From Microbacterium terrisoli (GTDB taxonomy: Bacteria > Actinomycetota > Actinomycetes > Actinomycetales > Microbacteriaceae): DNA of 64,000 nt. The stretch lies in contig NZ_CP133019.1 of NCBI RefSeq assembly GCF_030866805.1, forward strand, positions 434,001 to 498,000. The letters are read 5' to 3'. Of the stretch, positions 17,354-30,175 are shown piece after piece. The notes beneath the pieces are model-generated. The model was given only the letters and a program-made list of their open reading frames with translations, ran no database searches and was not told the DNA's origin. Each line of letters opens with the position of its first letter. Position 1 is the stretch's first letter. The position numbers and the translations under genes are program-made.

Positions 17354-17391
17354 CCGCACACCGCGGCCCTGACCGCACACCCGCGGTCGCG
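17335..17391 (+). repeat. 19-base tandem repeat, three units, starting in the amidase 3' end
   Basis: Units begin at 17335, 17354 and 17373 and read CCGCACACCGCGGCTCTGA, then CCGCACACCGCGGCCCTGA, then a shortened CCGCACACCCGCGGTC form. The amidase stop TGA is the end of the first unit, and the second unit carries a TGA again. Each unit contains CCGCGG. No known element is recognised. Confidence 0.8.
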
Positions 17392-17453
17392 GCATCCCAT
17401 CTCGTCCCACACAGCTGCGAGACGTCCCTTTCGGAGAACGAGGAGGTCTCTCC

Positions 17454-18848
17454 ATGACCGCAACGACCACGGCCGCACCGGCGGCCCTGCATCGGTCGCT
17501 CAAACAGCGCCACGTGGTGTTCATCGGCTTGGCGTACATGTCGCCGTTCGCGGTGTTCGACACGTTCGGCATCGTGTCGGAGGCGACGAAGGGCCACGTG
17601 CCGATGTCGTACATCATCGTCACCATCGCCGTCCTGTTCACGGCGTTCAGCTACGCGAAGATGGTGCGCGTGTATCCGTCGGCCGGCTCGGCGTACACGT
17701 ACACACGGCGCACGATCGCCGCTCCGGTCGGGTTCCTCGTCGGGTGGGCGGCGCTGCTGGACTACCTGTTCCTGCCGATGATCAACGCACTCCTGGCCAA
17801 GATCTATCTGTCGGCGGAGTTCCCCGACGTGCCCGGCTGGGTGTGGATCGTGGGGCTGATCGTCGTGATCACGGCGCTGAACATCGTCGGGGTGCGCATC
17901 AGCGCGGTCGCGAACATGATCATGGTCGTGTTCCAGGCGCTGCTGGCGATCGTCTTCGTGCTGCTGACGATGCGGGCGATCATGTCCGACAACGCGCTGG
18001 CGTTCTCGCTCGCGCCCTTCTATTCGATGAACGAAGACGTCGCGAGCCTGGTGGGCGGGGCGTCGGTGCTGGCACTGGCGTTCCTCGGGTTCGACGCCGT
18101 GACGACGCTGTCGGAAGAGGCGATCGAACCGCGCAAGACCGTGCCGCGCGCGATCATGTGGGTCGCCGCCCTCGGCGCGGCGTTCTTCATCAGCGTGACC
18201 TACGTGATGCAGACGCTGGTGCCGGACTTGGATGCGCTGAAGGCCATCACGCCCGACATCGAGGGAGCCTCGCCGTACATCGCGCTGTTCATCGGCGGCA
18301 TCGTGTTCCAGACGATCTTCCTGGTGGGGGCGACGGTGTCGGTGGTCTCCTCGGGGCTGGCGTCGCAGTTGAGCGCGTCGCGCCTGCTGTACGCGATGGG
18401 GCGCGACGGGATCCTCGCACGCAAGCTGTTCGGGTACGTGCATCCGAAGCTCGGGACGCCGGTGATCAACATCCTGGTGGTCGGGGCGATCGCGCTGACG
18501 GCACTGCGGCTGGATCTGAATGCGGCGACCTCGCTGATCAACTTCGGAGCGTTCACCGCATTCGCGTTCGTGAACCTGTCTGTCGTGGCGTACTGGCTGC
18601 GGCATCGGCGTCACGAGGTGCTGCACGGCAGCGTGCTGGCGTGGACCGTGGTGCCGGGGATCGGGTTCGTGATCAACGTGTGGCTGTGGATCAGCCTCGA
18701 CCAGCTGGCGATGACCGTCGGGCTCATCTGGGCCGGCTTGGGAGCGGTGTACCTGATCTGGCTCACGCGCGGGTTCCGGCGGCCGACTCCCGATGTCGCG
18801 TTCGAAGAGGCGGACGAGCCGATGCTCGTACGCGAGCCGCGGGCGTGA
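17454..18848 (+). CDS. APC family amine/amino-acid permease (PuuP-like)
   Basis: A 464-residue inner-membrane protein with about twelve hydrophobic helices. SPFAVFDTFGIVSEATKGHV near residue 30 and FSYAKMVRVYPSAGSAYTYT near residue 67 are APC-superfamily signatures (unwound helix 1 and helix 2). FLGFDAVTTLSEEAIEPRKT near residue 206 is the APC helix 6-7 motif. It is most similar in pattern to putrescine or amino-acid importers. The start is ATG 17454 after AGGAGG. It is the last gene of the aguA unit, so agmatine or putrescine uptake is the likely job (context inference). A 36-base duplication starts at its stop codon. Confidence 0.88.
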   Translation: MTATTTAAPAALHRSLKQRHVVFIGLAYMSPFAVFDTFGIVSEATKGHVPMSYIIVTIAVLFTAFSYAKMVRVYPSAGSAYTYTRRTIAAPVGFLVGWAALLDYLFLPMINALLAKIYLSAEFPDVPGWVWIVGLIVVITALNIVGVRISAVANMIMVVFQALLAIVFVLLTMRAIMSDNALAFSLAPFYSMNEDVASLVGGASVLALAFLGFDAVTTLSEEAIEPRKTVPRAIMWVAALGAAFFISVTYVMQTLVPDLDALKAITPDIEGASPYIALFIGGIVFQTIFLVGATVSVVSSGLASQLSASRLLYAMGRDGILARKLFGYVHPKLGTPVINILVVGAIALTALRLDLNAATSLINFGAFTAFAFVNLSVVAYWLRHRRHEVLHGSVLAWTVVPGIGFVINVWLWISLDQLAMTVGLIWAGLGAVYLIWLTRGFRRPTPDVAFEEADEPMLVREPRA

Positions 18849-18913
18849 CCGCGCGCGGAGCCCGCCGCCGGGCGCGCGATGTGACCTCGGGCGGAGCCCG
18901 CCGCCGAGCGCGC
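18846..18913 (+). repeat. 36-base direct duplication beginning at the permease stop codon
   Basis: The permease stop codon starts TGACCGCGCGCGGAGCCC... at 18846. The same sequence recurs from 18882 (TGACCTCGGGCGGAGCCC...). The core GCGGAGCCCGCCGCCG is identical in both (18855 and 18891), and the 23-base segments 18855-18877 and 18891-18913 differ at one position. The second copy recreates a TGA. Confidence 0.75.
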
Positions 18914-18984
18914 AGCATCCGTACGGTTCCGAAATCGGCATTGAACTTCGTGCTCACGCGGCTCGGCGTGCCGTTTCGGTGAGG

Positions 18985-19032
18985 TGACACAAGTGGCCGG
19001 AATACGTCAACGTATTCCGGCCACTTCTGTCA
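18985..19032. terminator. long perfect inverted repeat downstream of convergent genes
   Basis: AAGTGGCCGGAATACGT (18991-19007) and its exact reverse complement (19010-19026) are separated by two bases. The pairing extends outward through TGACA (18985-18989) and TGTCA (19028-19032) after one mismatch. There is no U-tract. The site lies between the APC permease and the convergent EamA gene, so bidirectional termination is the simplest reading. Confidence 0.7.
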
Positions 19033-19043
19033 TCTCAGGGATG

Positions 19044-19122
19044 AGGGGCGGGGTTCGACGGGGCGGGGATGCCGGGCGAAGGGGGGGGATGCCGGGGCCA
19101 GGGGAGGGGCGGGGAGGGCGGG
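19044..19122 (+). other. G-tract-rich intergenic stretch (G-quadruplex candidate)
   Basis: The plus strand carries many runs of three to eight or more G in about 80 bases (GGGGCGGGG, GGGGCGGGG again, an uninterrupted G8 run at 19081-19088, GGGG-CCA-GGGGAGGGGCGGGG). It ends about 20 bases before the EamA stop codon on the other strand, so the EamA transcript would carry a C-rich 3' end while the DNA plus strand is G-rich. There is no coding signal. Confidence 0.6.
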
Positions 19123-19140
19123 CGCGTCGGGCGAAGGCGG

Positions 19141-19980
19141 TCAGCCGACGCCGATCAGCACGACCGCCGCGATCGCGCCCACGAGGCCCACCACCTGCAG
19201 GCGCGCCCACCGCTCCTTCTCGATGAAGCGGGCCATCAGTACGGTGACGGCGGGGTAGAGCGCGGTGATCACCGCGACCACGGCGAGCTGGCCGAATCCG
19301 GTGGCGAACAGGTACGCGAGGGCGGCAAGCCCACCGAGCACGCCCGACAGCAGGCCCGGGCGCAGCGACGGCTCCCACGCCTCCCGCGCGGGGCGACGCC
19401 CGGGCGGAAGAGCAGCGGCGACCACGACGACCACTGACACGGCCTGAGTGGGCACGAGCGGCCAGGCTCCGGCATCCGTGCCTGCCTGCGCCAGGGCGAT
19501 GAACAGCACAGCGAACCCGACGCCGGCGATGATCCCTTCGGCCACGCCGCTGTGCTGTGCGCGTCCGTCGGCGCCGGGATGCAGCGACACGAGCAGCGCC
19601 GCAGGCACGGCGACGGCGACACCGACCCATGACAGCCATGGCAGACGGTCGCCGAGGAATGCCCCGACCACGACCGGCAAGGCGGCGGTGAGCACACCCG
19701 ACAGCGGGGCGACCACGCTCATCCGCGCGGTGGCAAGACCGCGATACAGGGCGAGGGTTCCGATGCCGCTGCCGATTCCCGCGGCGGCACCCCACCACAG
19801 GGCGCTCGCGGTTGGCGCGGGCGCGGCGGCCACCAGCACCGCCACGACGGCGGCCACCAGTGTCAGCGGTTGGGCGATGATGGCGACCGCGCCGGCGTCT
19901 CCGCGGCGCCCGCCGATCCCGGCTGCGAAATCGGACGTGCCGTAGCAGACGGCGGCGACCAGGCTCAGCAGCACCCCCAC
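19141..19980 (-). CDS. EamA/DMT superfamily transporter
   Basis: A 279-residue inner-membrane protein with ten predicted helices as two EamA repeats. The first repeat starts LLSLVAAVCYGTSDFAAGIG and contains ALYRGLATARMSVVAPLSGV; the second contains AYLFATGFGQLAVVAVITAL and YPAVTVLMARFIEKERW. DMT members export amino acids or metabolites; the substrate here is unknown. GTG 19980 is preceded by TAAGCT (19987-19992) with six bases between, so the mRNA is probably leaderless. It lies downstream of the cupin-FAD-amidohydrolase unit but is separated from it by two long inverted repeats. Confidence 0.87.
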   Translation of the reverse strand: MGVLLSLVAAVCYGTSDFAAGIGGRRGDAGAVAIIAQPLTLVAAVVAVLVAAAPAPTASALWWGAAAGIGSGIGTLALYRGLATARMSVVAPLSGVLTAALPVVVGAFLGDRLPWLSWVGVAVAVPAALLVSLHPGADGRAQHSGVAEGIIAGVGFAVLFIALAQAGTDAGAWPLVPTQAVSVVVVVAAALPPGRRPAREAWEPSLRPGLLSGVLGGLAALAYLFATGFGQLAVVAVITALYPAVTVLMARFIEKERWARLQVVGLVGAIAAVVLIGVG

Positions 19981-20015
19981 CCGGCGAGCTTATCGGTCCG
20001 GCGGCACCGCGCCCG

Positions 20016-20099
20016 GTTCACAACTCAACCAATCCGTCGGGGTGCGTGCGCATCTGCCGCGTGTTTCCGTGGCTGTGCGCCGGTGCATGAGTTGTGAAC
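20016..20099. repeat. imperfect long inverted repeat upstream of EamA gene
   Basis: GTTCACAACTCA (20016-20027) pairs perfectly with TGAGTTGTGAAC (20088-20099), and the interior shows partial further pairing. It lies between the EamA promoter and a second inverted repeat. No gene overlaps it. Confidence 0.65.
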
Positions 20100-20157
20100 A
20101 CACCAATCGGCGGCCGGACGGTGTTCGAGCGCTGAGTACCCCGTCGGCGCAGCCCAT

Positions 20158-20247
20158 CCTCGTTTGAGGCGAGGGGATCTCACGAAACGAGGGCCGAAAG
20201 TGCGATTCCGGTCCTCGCTCGGTGAGATCTCCTCGCCTGGAGCGAGG
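20158..20247. repeat. 90-base hairpin-forming element downstream of the cupin gene
   Basis: The 26-base arms 20158-20183 and 20222-20247 match at 22 positions (left begins CCTCGTTTGAGGCGAGG, right ends CCTCGCCTGGAGCGAGG). A second pair sits inside them (CGAGGGCCG and CGGTCCTCG). It is about 70 bases past the stop of the cupin gene and could terminate that transcript. The nested structure resembles a mobile palindromic element more than a simple terminator. Confidence 0.65.
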
Positions 20248-20314
20248 GCGGTCAGGGCGAGAGGCCGGGCCATTCGTCGGGTCACGGGGCTCTCGCCCGG
20301 CGACCCGGGCGCAC

Positions 20315-20659
20315 TCAGGCGATGTAGACCTTGCGCAGCGTCTCGCGGACGGTCCACACCGTGCGCATGCCCTCGGTCAGCCGCACGATCACGCCGGGGC
20401 GCAGCTCGACCGGCGGCAGCGCCGGCTCGGTGAACTCGAGCAGGCCCGATCCCGCCACCACGACGAACACCTCATCCGACTCGACGTCGGTCGAGGTTCC
20501 GGGGGAGTGCTCCCACACGCCGATCGTGCGCCGGTCGGCCTCGTCGAGCTCGACGAAGCCCGCCCGCGGCGACCCGGCGCGCACCTGTGCCGCCTCGATC
20601 GGTTCGTCGTCGATGACGAGGGATGCCGCGACCACGGCGGCTCCGGCATCCAATCTCAT
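20315..20659 (-). CDS. cupin-domain protein (ethanolamine-utilisation/DUF861 type)
   Basis: A 114-residue single-domain cupin. GVWEHSPGTSTDVESDEVFV followed by VVAGSGLLEFTEPALPPVEL is the cupin motif 1 region, and LRPGVIVRLTEGMRTVWTVR is motif 2. The metal-binding set is incomplete, since only one His is obvious in motif 1, as in (S)-ureidoglycine aminohydrolase-like and DUF861 proteins. The ATG overlaps the stop of the FAD oxidoreductase by four bases, so it is translated with it. The family often accompanies PuuB-like oxidases; its role may be binding or stabilising a product. Exact function unknown. Confidence 0.85.
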   Translation of the reverse strand: MRLDAGAAVVAASLVIDDEPIEAAQVRAGSPRAGFVELDEADRRTIGVWEHSPGTSTDVESDEVFVVVAGSGLLEFTEPALPPVELRPGVIVRLTEGMRTVWTVRETLRKVYIA

Positions 20660-22107
20660 GAGTCGAACCCCAATCCGACCGCATCCAGCGTCTTCAGCAG
20701 CAGGTTGCGTCGGCCCTCGTTGTGATCGGCGCGATTCAGCGACCAGCGCGTCGCGTTGATCCCCATCGCGGCCGCCGGCTCGGGCGGGAAGGGCAGCGGG
20801 CGCTTGCGCACCATCTCAAGCGACGTGCGCTCGTTCTCGACGCCGTCGAGCAGGTCGAGCATGACCTCCGCGGCGAAGCGGGTCGAGCCGACGCCGAGGC
20901 CGGTGAAGCCGGCGGCGTAGGCGACACGACCCCTGCGGGCGGTGCCGAAGAACGCCGTGAACTGGGTGCTGGTGTCGATGGCTCCCGCCCACTGGTGCGA
21001 GAAGCGCAGACCCTGCAGCTGCGGGAACGTCGTGAAGAAGTGGTTCGCGAGAGTGCGCCACGTCTCGGGCCGGTTCTCGTACTCGCTGCGCACCTTGCGG
21101 CCGTAGTGGTAGACGGCGTCGTAGCCGCCGAACAGGATCCGGTTGTCTTTCGTGATGCGGTAGTAGTGGAACTGGTTGGCCATGTCGCCCAGGCCCTGCC
21201 GGTTCTGCCAGCCGATCGAGGCGAGCTGCTCGGCGCTGAGCGGCTCGGTCATCAGCACGTAGTCGTACACCGGCACGGTCATGAGGCGGTTGCGCTTGAT
21301 CAGCGACGGGAACACGTTCGTGGCCAGCACCGCGCGCCCGGCGCTGACCCGCCCCTGCTCGGTGACGACCTCGACGGCGCCGGTGGCGCTGTCGGTGCGC
21401 AGGTCGCGCACGCGCGAGCGCTCGAAGATCCGCACTCCGCGCTCTTCGATGACGCGGGCCAGCTCGGCGGCGAGCCGCGCGGGGTGCAGCATGCCGCAGC
21501 CGTTCTTGTCCCACACGCCGGCCAGGAACGTGGGCGAATCGACCTCGGCGCGCACGGCATCCTGGTCGAGATAGACCAGGTCTTCGAGCTCGGATGCCTC
21601 GCCCACCCACTCCTGCAGCCACTCGACCTGGTGCTGCTCGACGGCCGGCGCCAGCTCGCCGGTGCGCTCGAAGTGGAAGTCCATGCCGTAGGTCGCCTCG
21701 GACGCTTCGATCGCGTCGAGGTTCGCAAGGCCGAGCCGGTCGAGCGTGGGCATCTCATCGGGCCAGCGCGACAGGCCGTTCTCGCGCCCATGCGTGAGGC
21801 TGGCCTCGCAGAAGCCGCCGTTGCGGCCGGATGCCGCCCAGCCGACGCGCTGCGCCTCCAGCAGCACGATGTGCGCGCCGGGCATGCGCTCGGTCGCCAG
21901 CAGCGCCGTCCACAGCCCGGTGTAGCCGCCGCCGACGATCACGAGGTCGGCGCTGAGCGCGGTGGTCAGAGGCGCGCGGTCGGGCGCGAGCTCCGCCGGC
22001 AGGTCGTCGCGCCAGAAGACGGCGTGCGCCGTGCCCTCGAGCGCATGATCGACGACCGCGGCGGCGGGACGGTTCCGTTCGAAGACGGTGGTTCCCACGG
22101 GTATCAC
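20656..22107 (-). CDS. second PuuB-like FAD-dependent oxidoreductase
   Basis: A 483-residue DAO-type flavoprotein. LVIVGGGYTGLWTALLATER is the FAD dinucleotide fold (about residues 55-75), VGWAASGRNGGFCEASLTHG is the same family marker as in the gene at 2441, and AGFTGLGVGSTRFAAEVMLD near the C-terminus closes the FAD site. It is not a recent duplicate; much of the middle differs. The start is given as GTG 22107. GTG 22095 has better ribosome-site spacing (AGGAA) and is an alternative. It is coupled to the cupin gene and lies 36 bases behind the amidohydrolase. The substrate is probably an amine or N-methylated amino compound. Confidence 0.85.
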   Translation of the reverse strand: MIPVGTTVFERNRPAAAVVDHALEGTAHAVFWRDDLPAELAPDRAPLTTALSADLVIVGGGYTGLWTALLATERMPGAHIVLLEAQRVGWAASGRNGGFCEASLTHGRENGLSRWPDEMPTLDRLGLANLDAIEASEATYGMDFHFERTGELAPAVEQHQVEWLQEWVGEASELEDLVYLDQDAVRAEVDSPTFLAGVWDKNGCGMLHPARLAAELARVIEERGVRIFERSRVRDLRTDSATGAVEVVTEQGRVSAGRAVLATNVFPSLIKRNRLMTVPVYDYVLMTEPLSAEQLASIGWQNRQGLGDMANQFHYYRITKDNRILFGGYDAVYHYGRKVRSEYENRPETWRTLANHFFTTFPQLQGLRFSHQWAGAIDTSTQFTAFFGTARRGRVAYAAGFTGLGVGSTRFAAEVMLDLLDGVENERTSLEMVRKRPLPFPPEPAAAMGINATRWSLNRADHNEGRRNLLLKTLDAVGLGFDS

Positions 22108-22143
22108 TTCCTGTTCATGGTTCTCGGACGGGCGCGAGCGCGG

Positions 22144-23790
22144 CTACGGTGCCGCGTACACCCGCTCGCCCTCGACGAAGGTCTGCTGCACCGCGGTCGC
22201 ACCGATCTCGTCCGCGGGCCCGTCGAACGGGTCACGGTCGAGCACGACGAGGTCGGCGAGCTTACCGACCTCGATGGTTCCGGTCGTGGCATCCAGGTGG
22301 TTCACCCAGGCCGACCCGGCTGTGTAGGCGACCAGCGATGTGCCCAGGTCGATCGCCTGCTCGGGCAGGAAGGCGTCGTCGTCGCCCTCCGCATAGCCGG
22401 GCGCGGCCGTGCGGTTCACGGCGGTGTGGATCGCCGCGAGCGGGTTGGGGCTGGACACCGACCAGTCGCTGCCGGCGGCAAGCACCGCACCCGCGCGCAG
22501 CAGGTCGCCGAACGGGTACTGCCAGGCAGCGCGCTGCGGTCCCAGGAACGGCAGCGTGAGCTCGACCATCTGCGGCTCGAGCGTCGCCCACAGCGACTGC
22601 ATGTTCGCGACGACGCCGAGGTCGCGAAAGCGCGGGATGTCGTCGGGGTGGACCACCTGCAGGTGGGCGATGTGATGCCGGTTGTCGCTGCGCCCGTTGC
22701 GCCGCACGGCGTGGGCGACGGCATCCAGGCACTGTCGCACGGCCCGGTCGCCGATCGCATGGAAGTGGACTTGGAAGCCGAGTGCGTCCAGCCGAGGCAC
22801 CGCCTCGTCGAGCATCTCGGGAGCGACGAACGAGATCCCCGAGTTGTCGGTCGGATGGCCGTGCCCGTCGTGGTAGGGCTCGAGCATCGAGGCCGTGAAG
22901 TTCTCGGCGACGCCGTCCTGCATGATCTTCACGCTCGTGGCGGCGAACCGGCCGGCACGGTAGCGGTCCCGTCGCTCCAGCAGCGACGGGATCTGCTCGA
23001 GACCGGCGGTGCGATCCCACCAGAGAGCCCCGACCACGCGGGCGGTCAGGCGCCCGTCGGCGCCGGCCGTGACATACGCCGGGCCCGGGTCGCCGGCGTC
23101 GCCGTACGATCCGATGATCGCGTCCTGCCAGGCGGTGATGCCGTACGAGTGCAGGTAGCGCTGCCCCTGCAGGAGTGCCTCGACCAGGCGTTCGGGCGAC
23201 TCGACCGGCAGCAGCCGGTTCACGAGCGTCATCGCTCCTTCGTGCAGCGTGCCGGTCGGGATGCCTTCGGCGTCGCGCTCGATGCGACCGTCGGCCGGGT
23301 CAGGGGTGTCGCCGTCGATGCCGGCCAGCCGCAGCGCCGTCGAATTCACCCACGCGCCATGTCCGTCGCGGTTCGGCAGGAACGCGGGTCGATCGAGGAC
23401 GACGGCGTCGAGCGCGGCGGCTGTGGGCGTGCCGCCGGGGAACGCCGACATCGCCCAGCCTCCGCCGAGCACCCACTGGTGGTCCGGATGCGACGCGGCG
23501 TACTCGCCGATCGCCGTGAGGTACTCGCGCTCGGTGTCATACGGTGACAGGTCGCATCGCAGCATGTCGAGCCCGCCCCACATCGCGTGCACGTGGGCGT
23601 CCTGGAACCCGGGCGCCAGCATCCTGCCGCGCAGGTCGACCACCTCGGTGCGCGGGCCGATGAGGTCGTCGACGTCGTGACCGACGGCGATGATGTGCCC
23701 GCCCGAGACGGCCACGGCGCTCGCACGGGAGCGCACGGTGGTCGCGGTGAAGACGGAGCCGCCGGTGAAGACGAGGTCGGCGTGGCCCAT
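22144..23790 (-). CDS. YtcJ-like metal-dependent amidohydrolase
   Basis: A 548-residue member of the amidohydrolase superfamily (Amidohydro_3). Metal-ligand motifs are visible in order: LAPGFQDAHVHAMWGG (HxH), QVHFHAIGDRAVRQCLDAVA, HHIAHLQVVHPDD and LAAGSDWSVSSPNPLAAIHT with the catalytic Asp. LVFTGGSVFTA at the start and VGKLADLVVLDRDPFD at the end form the small beta-sandwich. The start is ATG 23790 with GGAGG seven bases upstream. It heads the unit amidohydrolase, FAD oxidoreductase, cupin. It likely hydrolyses an amide, formamide or cyclic amide; the substrate is unknown. Confidence 0.88.
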   Translation of the reverse strand: MGHADLVFTGGSVFTATTVRSRASAVAVSGGHIIAVGHDVDDLIGPRTEVVDLRGRMLAPGFQDAHVHAMWGGLDMLRCDLSPYDTEREYLTAIGEYAASHPDHQWVLGGGWAMSAFPGGTPTAAALDAVVLDRPAFLPNRDGHGAWVNSTALRLAGIDGDTPDPADGRIERDAEGIPTGTLHEGAMTLVNRLLPVESPERLVEALLQGQRYLHSYGITAWQDAIIGSYGDAGDPGPAYVTAGADGRLTARVVGALWWDRTAGLEQIPSLLERRDRYRAGRFAATSVKIMQDGVAENFTASMLEPYHDGHGHPTDNSGISFVAPEMLDEAVPRLDALGFQVHFHAIGDRAVRQCLDAVAHAVRRNGRSDNRHHIAHLQVVHPDDIPRFRDLGVVANMQSLWATLEPQMVELTLPFLGPQRAAWQYPFGDLLRAGAVLAAGSDWSVSSPNPLAAIHTAVNRTAAPGYAEGDDDAFLPEQAIDLGTSLVAYTAGSAWVNHLDATTGTIEVGKLADLVVLDRDPFDGPADEIGATAVQQTFVEGERVYAAP

Positions 23791-23906
23791 CGTGATCCCT
23801 CCGGCCCTTCCGCGGCCCTGGACGGCCGCCCGGCTGCATACCGGGTGCCCCCGAGTCAAGCCCGCTTGCCTCCGGCACGCAACCGAGCGGCGGCCGAAAC
23901 GGACGA

Positions 23907-23924
23907 ATCCGCCCGGGGGCGGAT
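23907..23924 (-). terminator. hairpin downstream of the DNA glycosylase gene
   Basis: ATCCGCCC (23907-23914) and GGGCGGAT (23917-23924) with a two-base centre lie about 47 bases past the glycosylase stop. There is no T-tract. The surrounding 180 bases (23791-23970) hold nothing else I can support, apart from the promoter region of the amidohydrolase. Confidence 0.45.
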
Positions 23925-23970
23925 CGGGACCGCACAGTCTGTCCGGTCGTCGCCGGCTGTCGACACGGGG

Positions 23971-24736
23971 TCAGCGCTGGCAGCGCGGGCACCAGAACAC
24001 CATGCGCTCGCGAGTGGGGTCGGCACCCAGGTCCATCCGGCGGATGAGAGTGCCGCAGCGTCGGCACGGGCGGTTCTGCCGCCCGTACACCCAGCGTTCG
24101 TACCCGCGCCGGCTGTCGCCGGTGAAGGTGCGGATCGTCCGATCGCGGTTGGCGCGCAGCATCCGCGCTCCCGTCTCGACGAGCGCCGCCGTGTCGGTCT
24201 CGTGCGCCGGCGTCGTGGGAAGGATGCCGCGCACGAACAGCAGCTCGTTCGCATACTCGTTGCCGAGCCCGGCGAGGTTGCGCTGGTCCAGCAGCGCGAC
24301 GTGCACCTCCCTCGTGTCGGCGGCCAGTCGCTGGGCCGCCTCACCCGGATCCCAGTCGGGCTGCAGCGGGTCCGGCCCGAGGTGGCCGATCAGCGTCTGC
24401 TCGTCGGCGGTGCGCACGACGGCGATCTCGGCAAGATCGAAGCCGACCGTCTCGACGCCGTCGGCGCACACGATGGCCCGCGCAGTGTGCGCGGGGCGCG
24501 GCCAGCGGGCCCCGGGCCGCAGCACTGCCCAGCTGCCCTCCATCTTCAGGTGCGAGTGCAGGGTCCACTCGCCGATGCGGTGCAGGATGTGCTTGCCGCG
24601 CGGCACGACCTCGCGGACGGTCTGTCCGCCCAGGTCGACCAGGGCCTCGCGGGGCACGCGCAGCTCGAATCGCGTGACTTCGCGCCCGGCCAGGGCCGCA
24701 TGCAGCCGTGCCGCGGTCTGCCAGACGGTGTCGCCC

Positions 24737-24744
<8 letters not shown>
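23971..24744 (-). CDS. Fpg/Nei family DNA glycosylase (Nei2-like)
   Basis: A 257-residue base-excision-repair enzyme. The catalytic N-terminal proline and Glu are in MPEGDTVWQTAARL (P2, E3), the conserved lysine in VPRGKHIL, the helix-two-turn-helix in LAGLGNEYANELLFVRGI and a C-terminal zinc finger in CRRCGTLIRRMD...WCPRC. It removes oxidised pyrimidines or opens AP sites by beta/delta elimination. ATG 24744 overlaps the end of lhr by eight bases, an arrangement I recognise as common in actinobacteria, so helicase and glycosylase are likely co-translated. This is a complete, ordinary-length member. Confidence 0.93.
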
Positions 24745-29494
<4,750 letters not shown>

Positions 29495-29580
29495 TCCTCC
29501 ATCTTTACTGTGTTCGCCGACATCCGGGATAAGCTGGAGCTTCTTTGCCACGTGCAACCGAGTGGGGAAGGGGGCAGGTG

Positions 29581-29982
29581 ATGAGCCTGACAGGACCCGT
29601 GTGGATGACTCCGGCCGCTTTTGCGGCCCTCGAGGCCGAGCTTGCCGAGCTCACGGCCAAAGCCGACGACGCAGATCAGGCCCGCGTGCTCGAGCTGCGC
29701 GAGCTGATCCGCAATGCCGAGGTCGGCACCAAGCCCGACGACGGTCTGGTCGAGGCCGGCATGCGCATCACGGTGAAGTTCCATTCGGACGATTCTGTCG
29801 AGACGTTCCTGCTGGGCAGCCGCGATCTCGCGCAGGTCGACGACGACATCGACGTGTATTCGCCGACCTCGCCGCTGGGCTCGGCGATCGACGGGCACCA
29901 CGTGGGCGACGAGGTGAGCTTCACGGCTCCGAACGGCGCGACCCTCACCGTGACGATCGTCTCGGCGACGCCCTTCGCCTGA
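29581..29982 (+). CDS. GreA/GreB C-terminal-domain protein
   Basis: A 133-residue protein. A short helical N-terminus (WMTPAAFAALEAELAELTAK) is followed by RVLELRELIRNAEVG, and the C-terminal FKBP-like GreA/B fold contains SPTSPLGSAIDGHHVGDEVS, the hallmark phrase. Full GreA is about 160 residues with a longer coiled coil carrying the acidic tip. Here the coiled coil is reduced, so it may bind RNA polymerase without classic cleavage stimulation. ATG 29581 follows a G/A-rich ribosome site; GTG 29578 is adjacent. It is divergent from lhr. Role in transcription modulation is inferred from the domain. Confidence 0.82.
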   Translation: MSLTGPVWMTPAAFAALEAELAELTAKADDADQARVLELRELIRNAEVGTKPDDGLVEAGMRITVKFHSDDSVETFLLGSRDLAQVDDDIDVYSPTSPLGSAIDGHHVGDEVSFTAPNGATLTVTIVSATPFA

Positions 29983-30048
29983 CGGCCGCCTCACCAGCGC
30001 TTCCTCCGCGGCCGCGCCGACGCCGACCCGCCGACGCCGGCGTTCTTG

Positions 30049-30054
30049 TAGACT
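30049..30054 (+). promoter_or_regulatory. extended -10 box of the histidine-kinase unit
   Basis: TGTAGACT gives an extended -10 (TAGACT at 30049-30054). Transcription from about 30061 would leave a leader of roughly 115 bases before the TTG start. That leader is very GC-rich with self-complementary stretches (GCGGCGG/CCGCCG near 30137). No -35 consensus is seen. Confidence 0.4.
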
Positions 30055-30175
30055 CGCCGTGACCGGCCGCGGCGTGTGCCGCCGGCGGGCCCGGCCGCCC
30101 GACGACGGGCGACCCACGGAAGGGTGCTGCATCCGCGGCGGCCTCCGCCGACTCGCGTCTCTGGGGAGGACGACG

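Noticed and set aside
17335..17391. Possible iteron-type replication origin
   Set aside because: Units overlap a gene's end, are only three, are GC-rich, and no Rep or DnaA-box cluster accompanies them.
18985..19032. Possible CRISPR repeat
   Set aside because: A single palindrome with no repeated copies or spacers nearby.
20722..23547. 941-codon open frame on the plus strand across two minus-strand genes
   Set aside because: Composition is shadow-like and it spans two clear enzymes (FAD oxidoreductase, amidohydrolase) and the gap between them.
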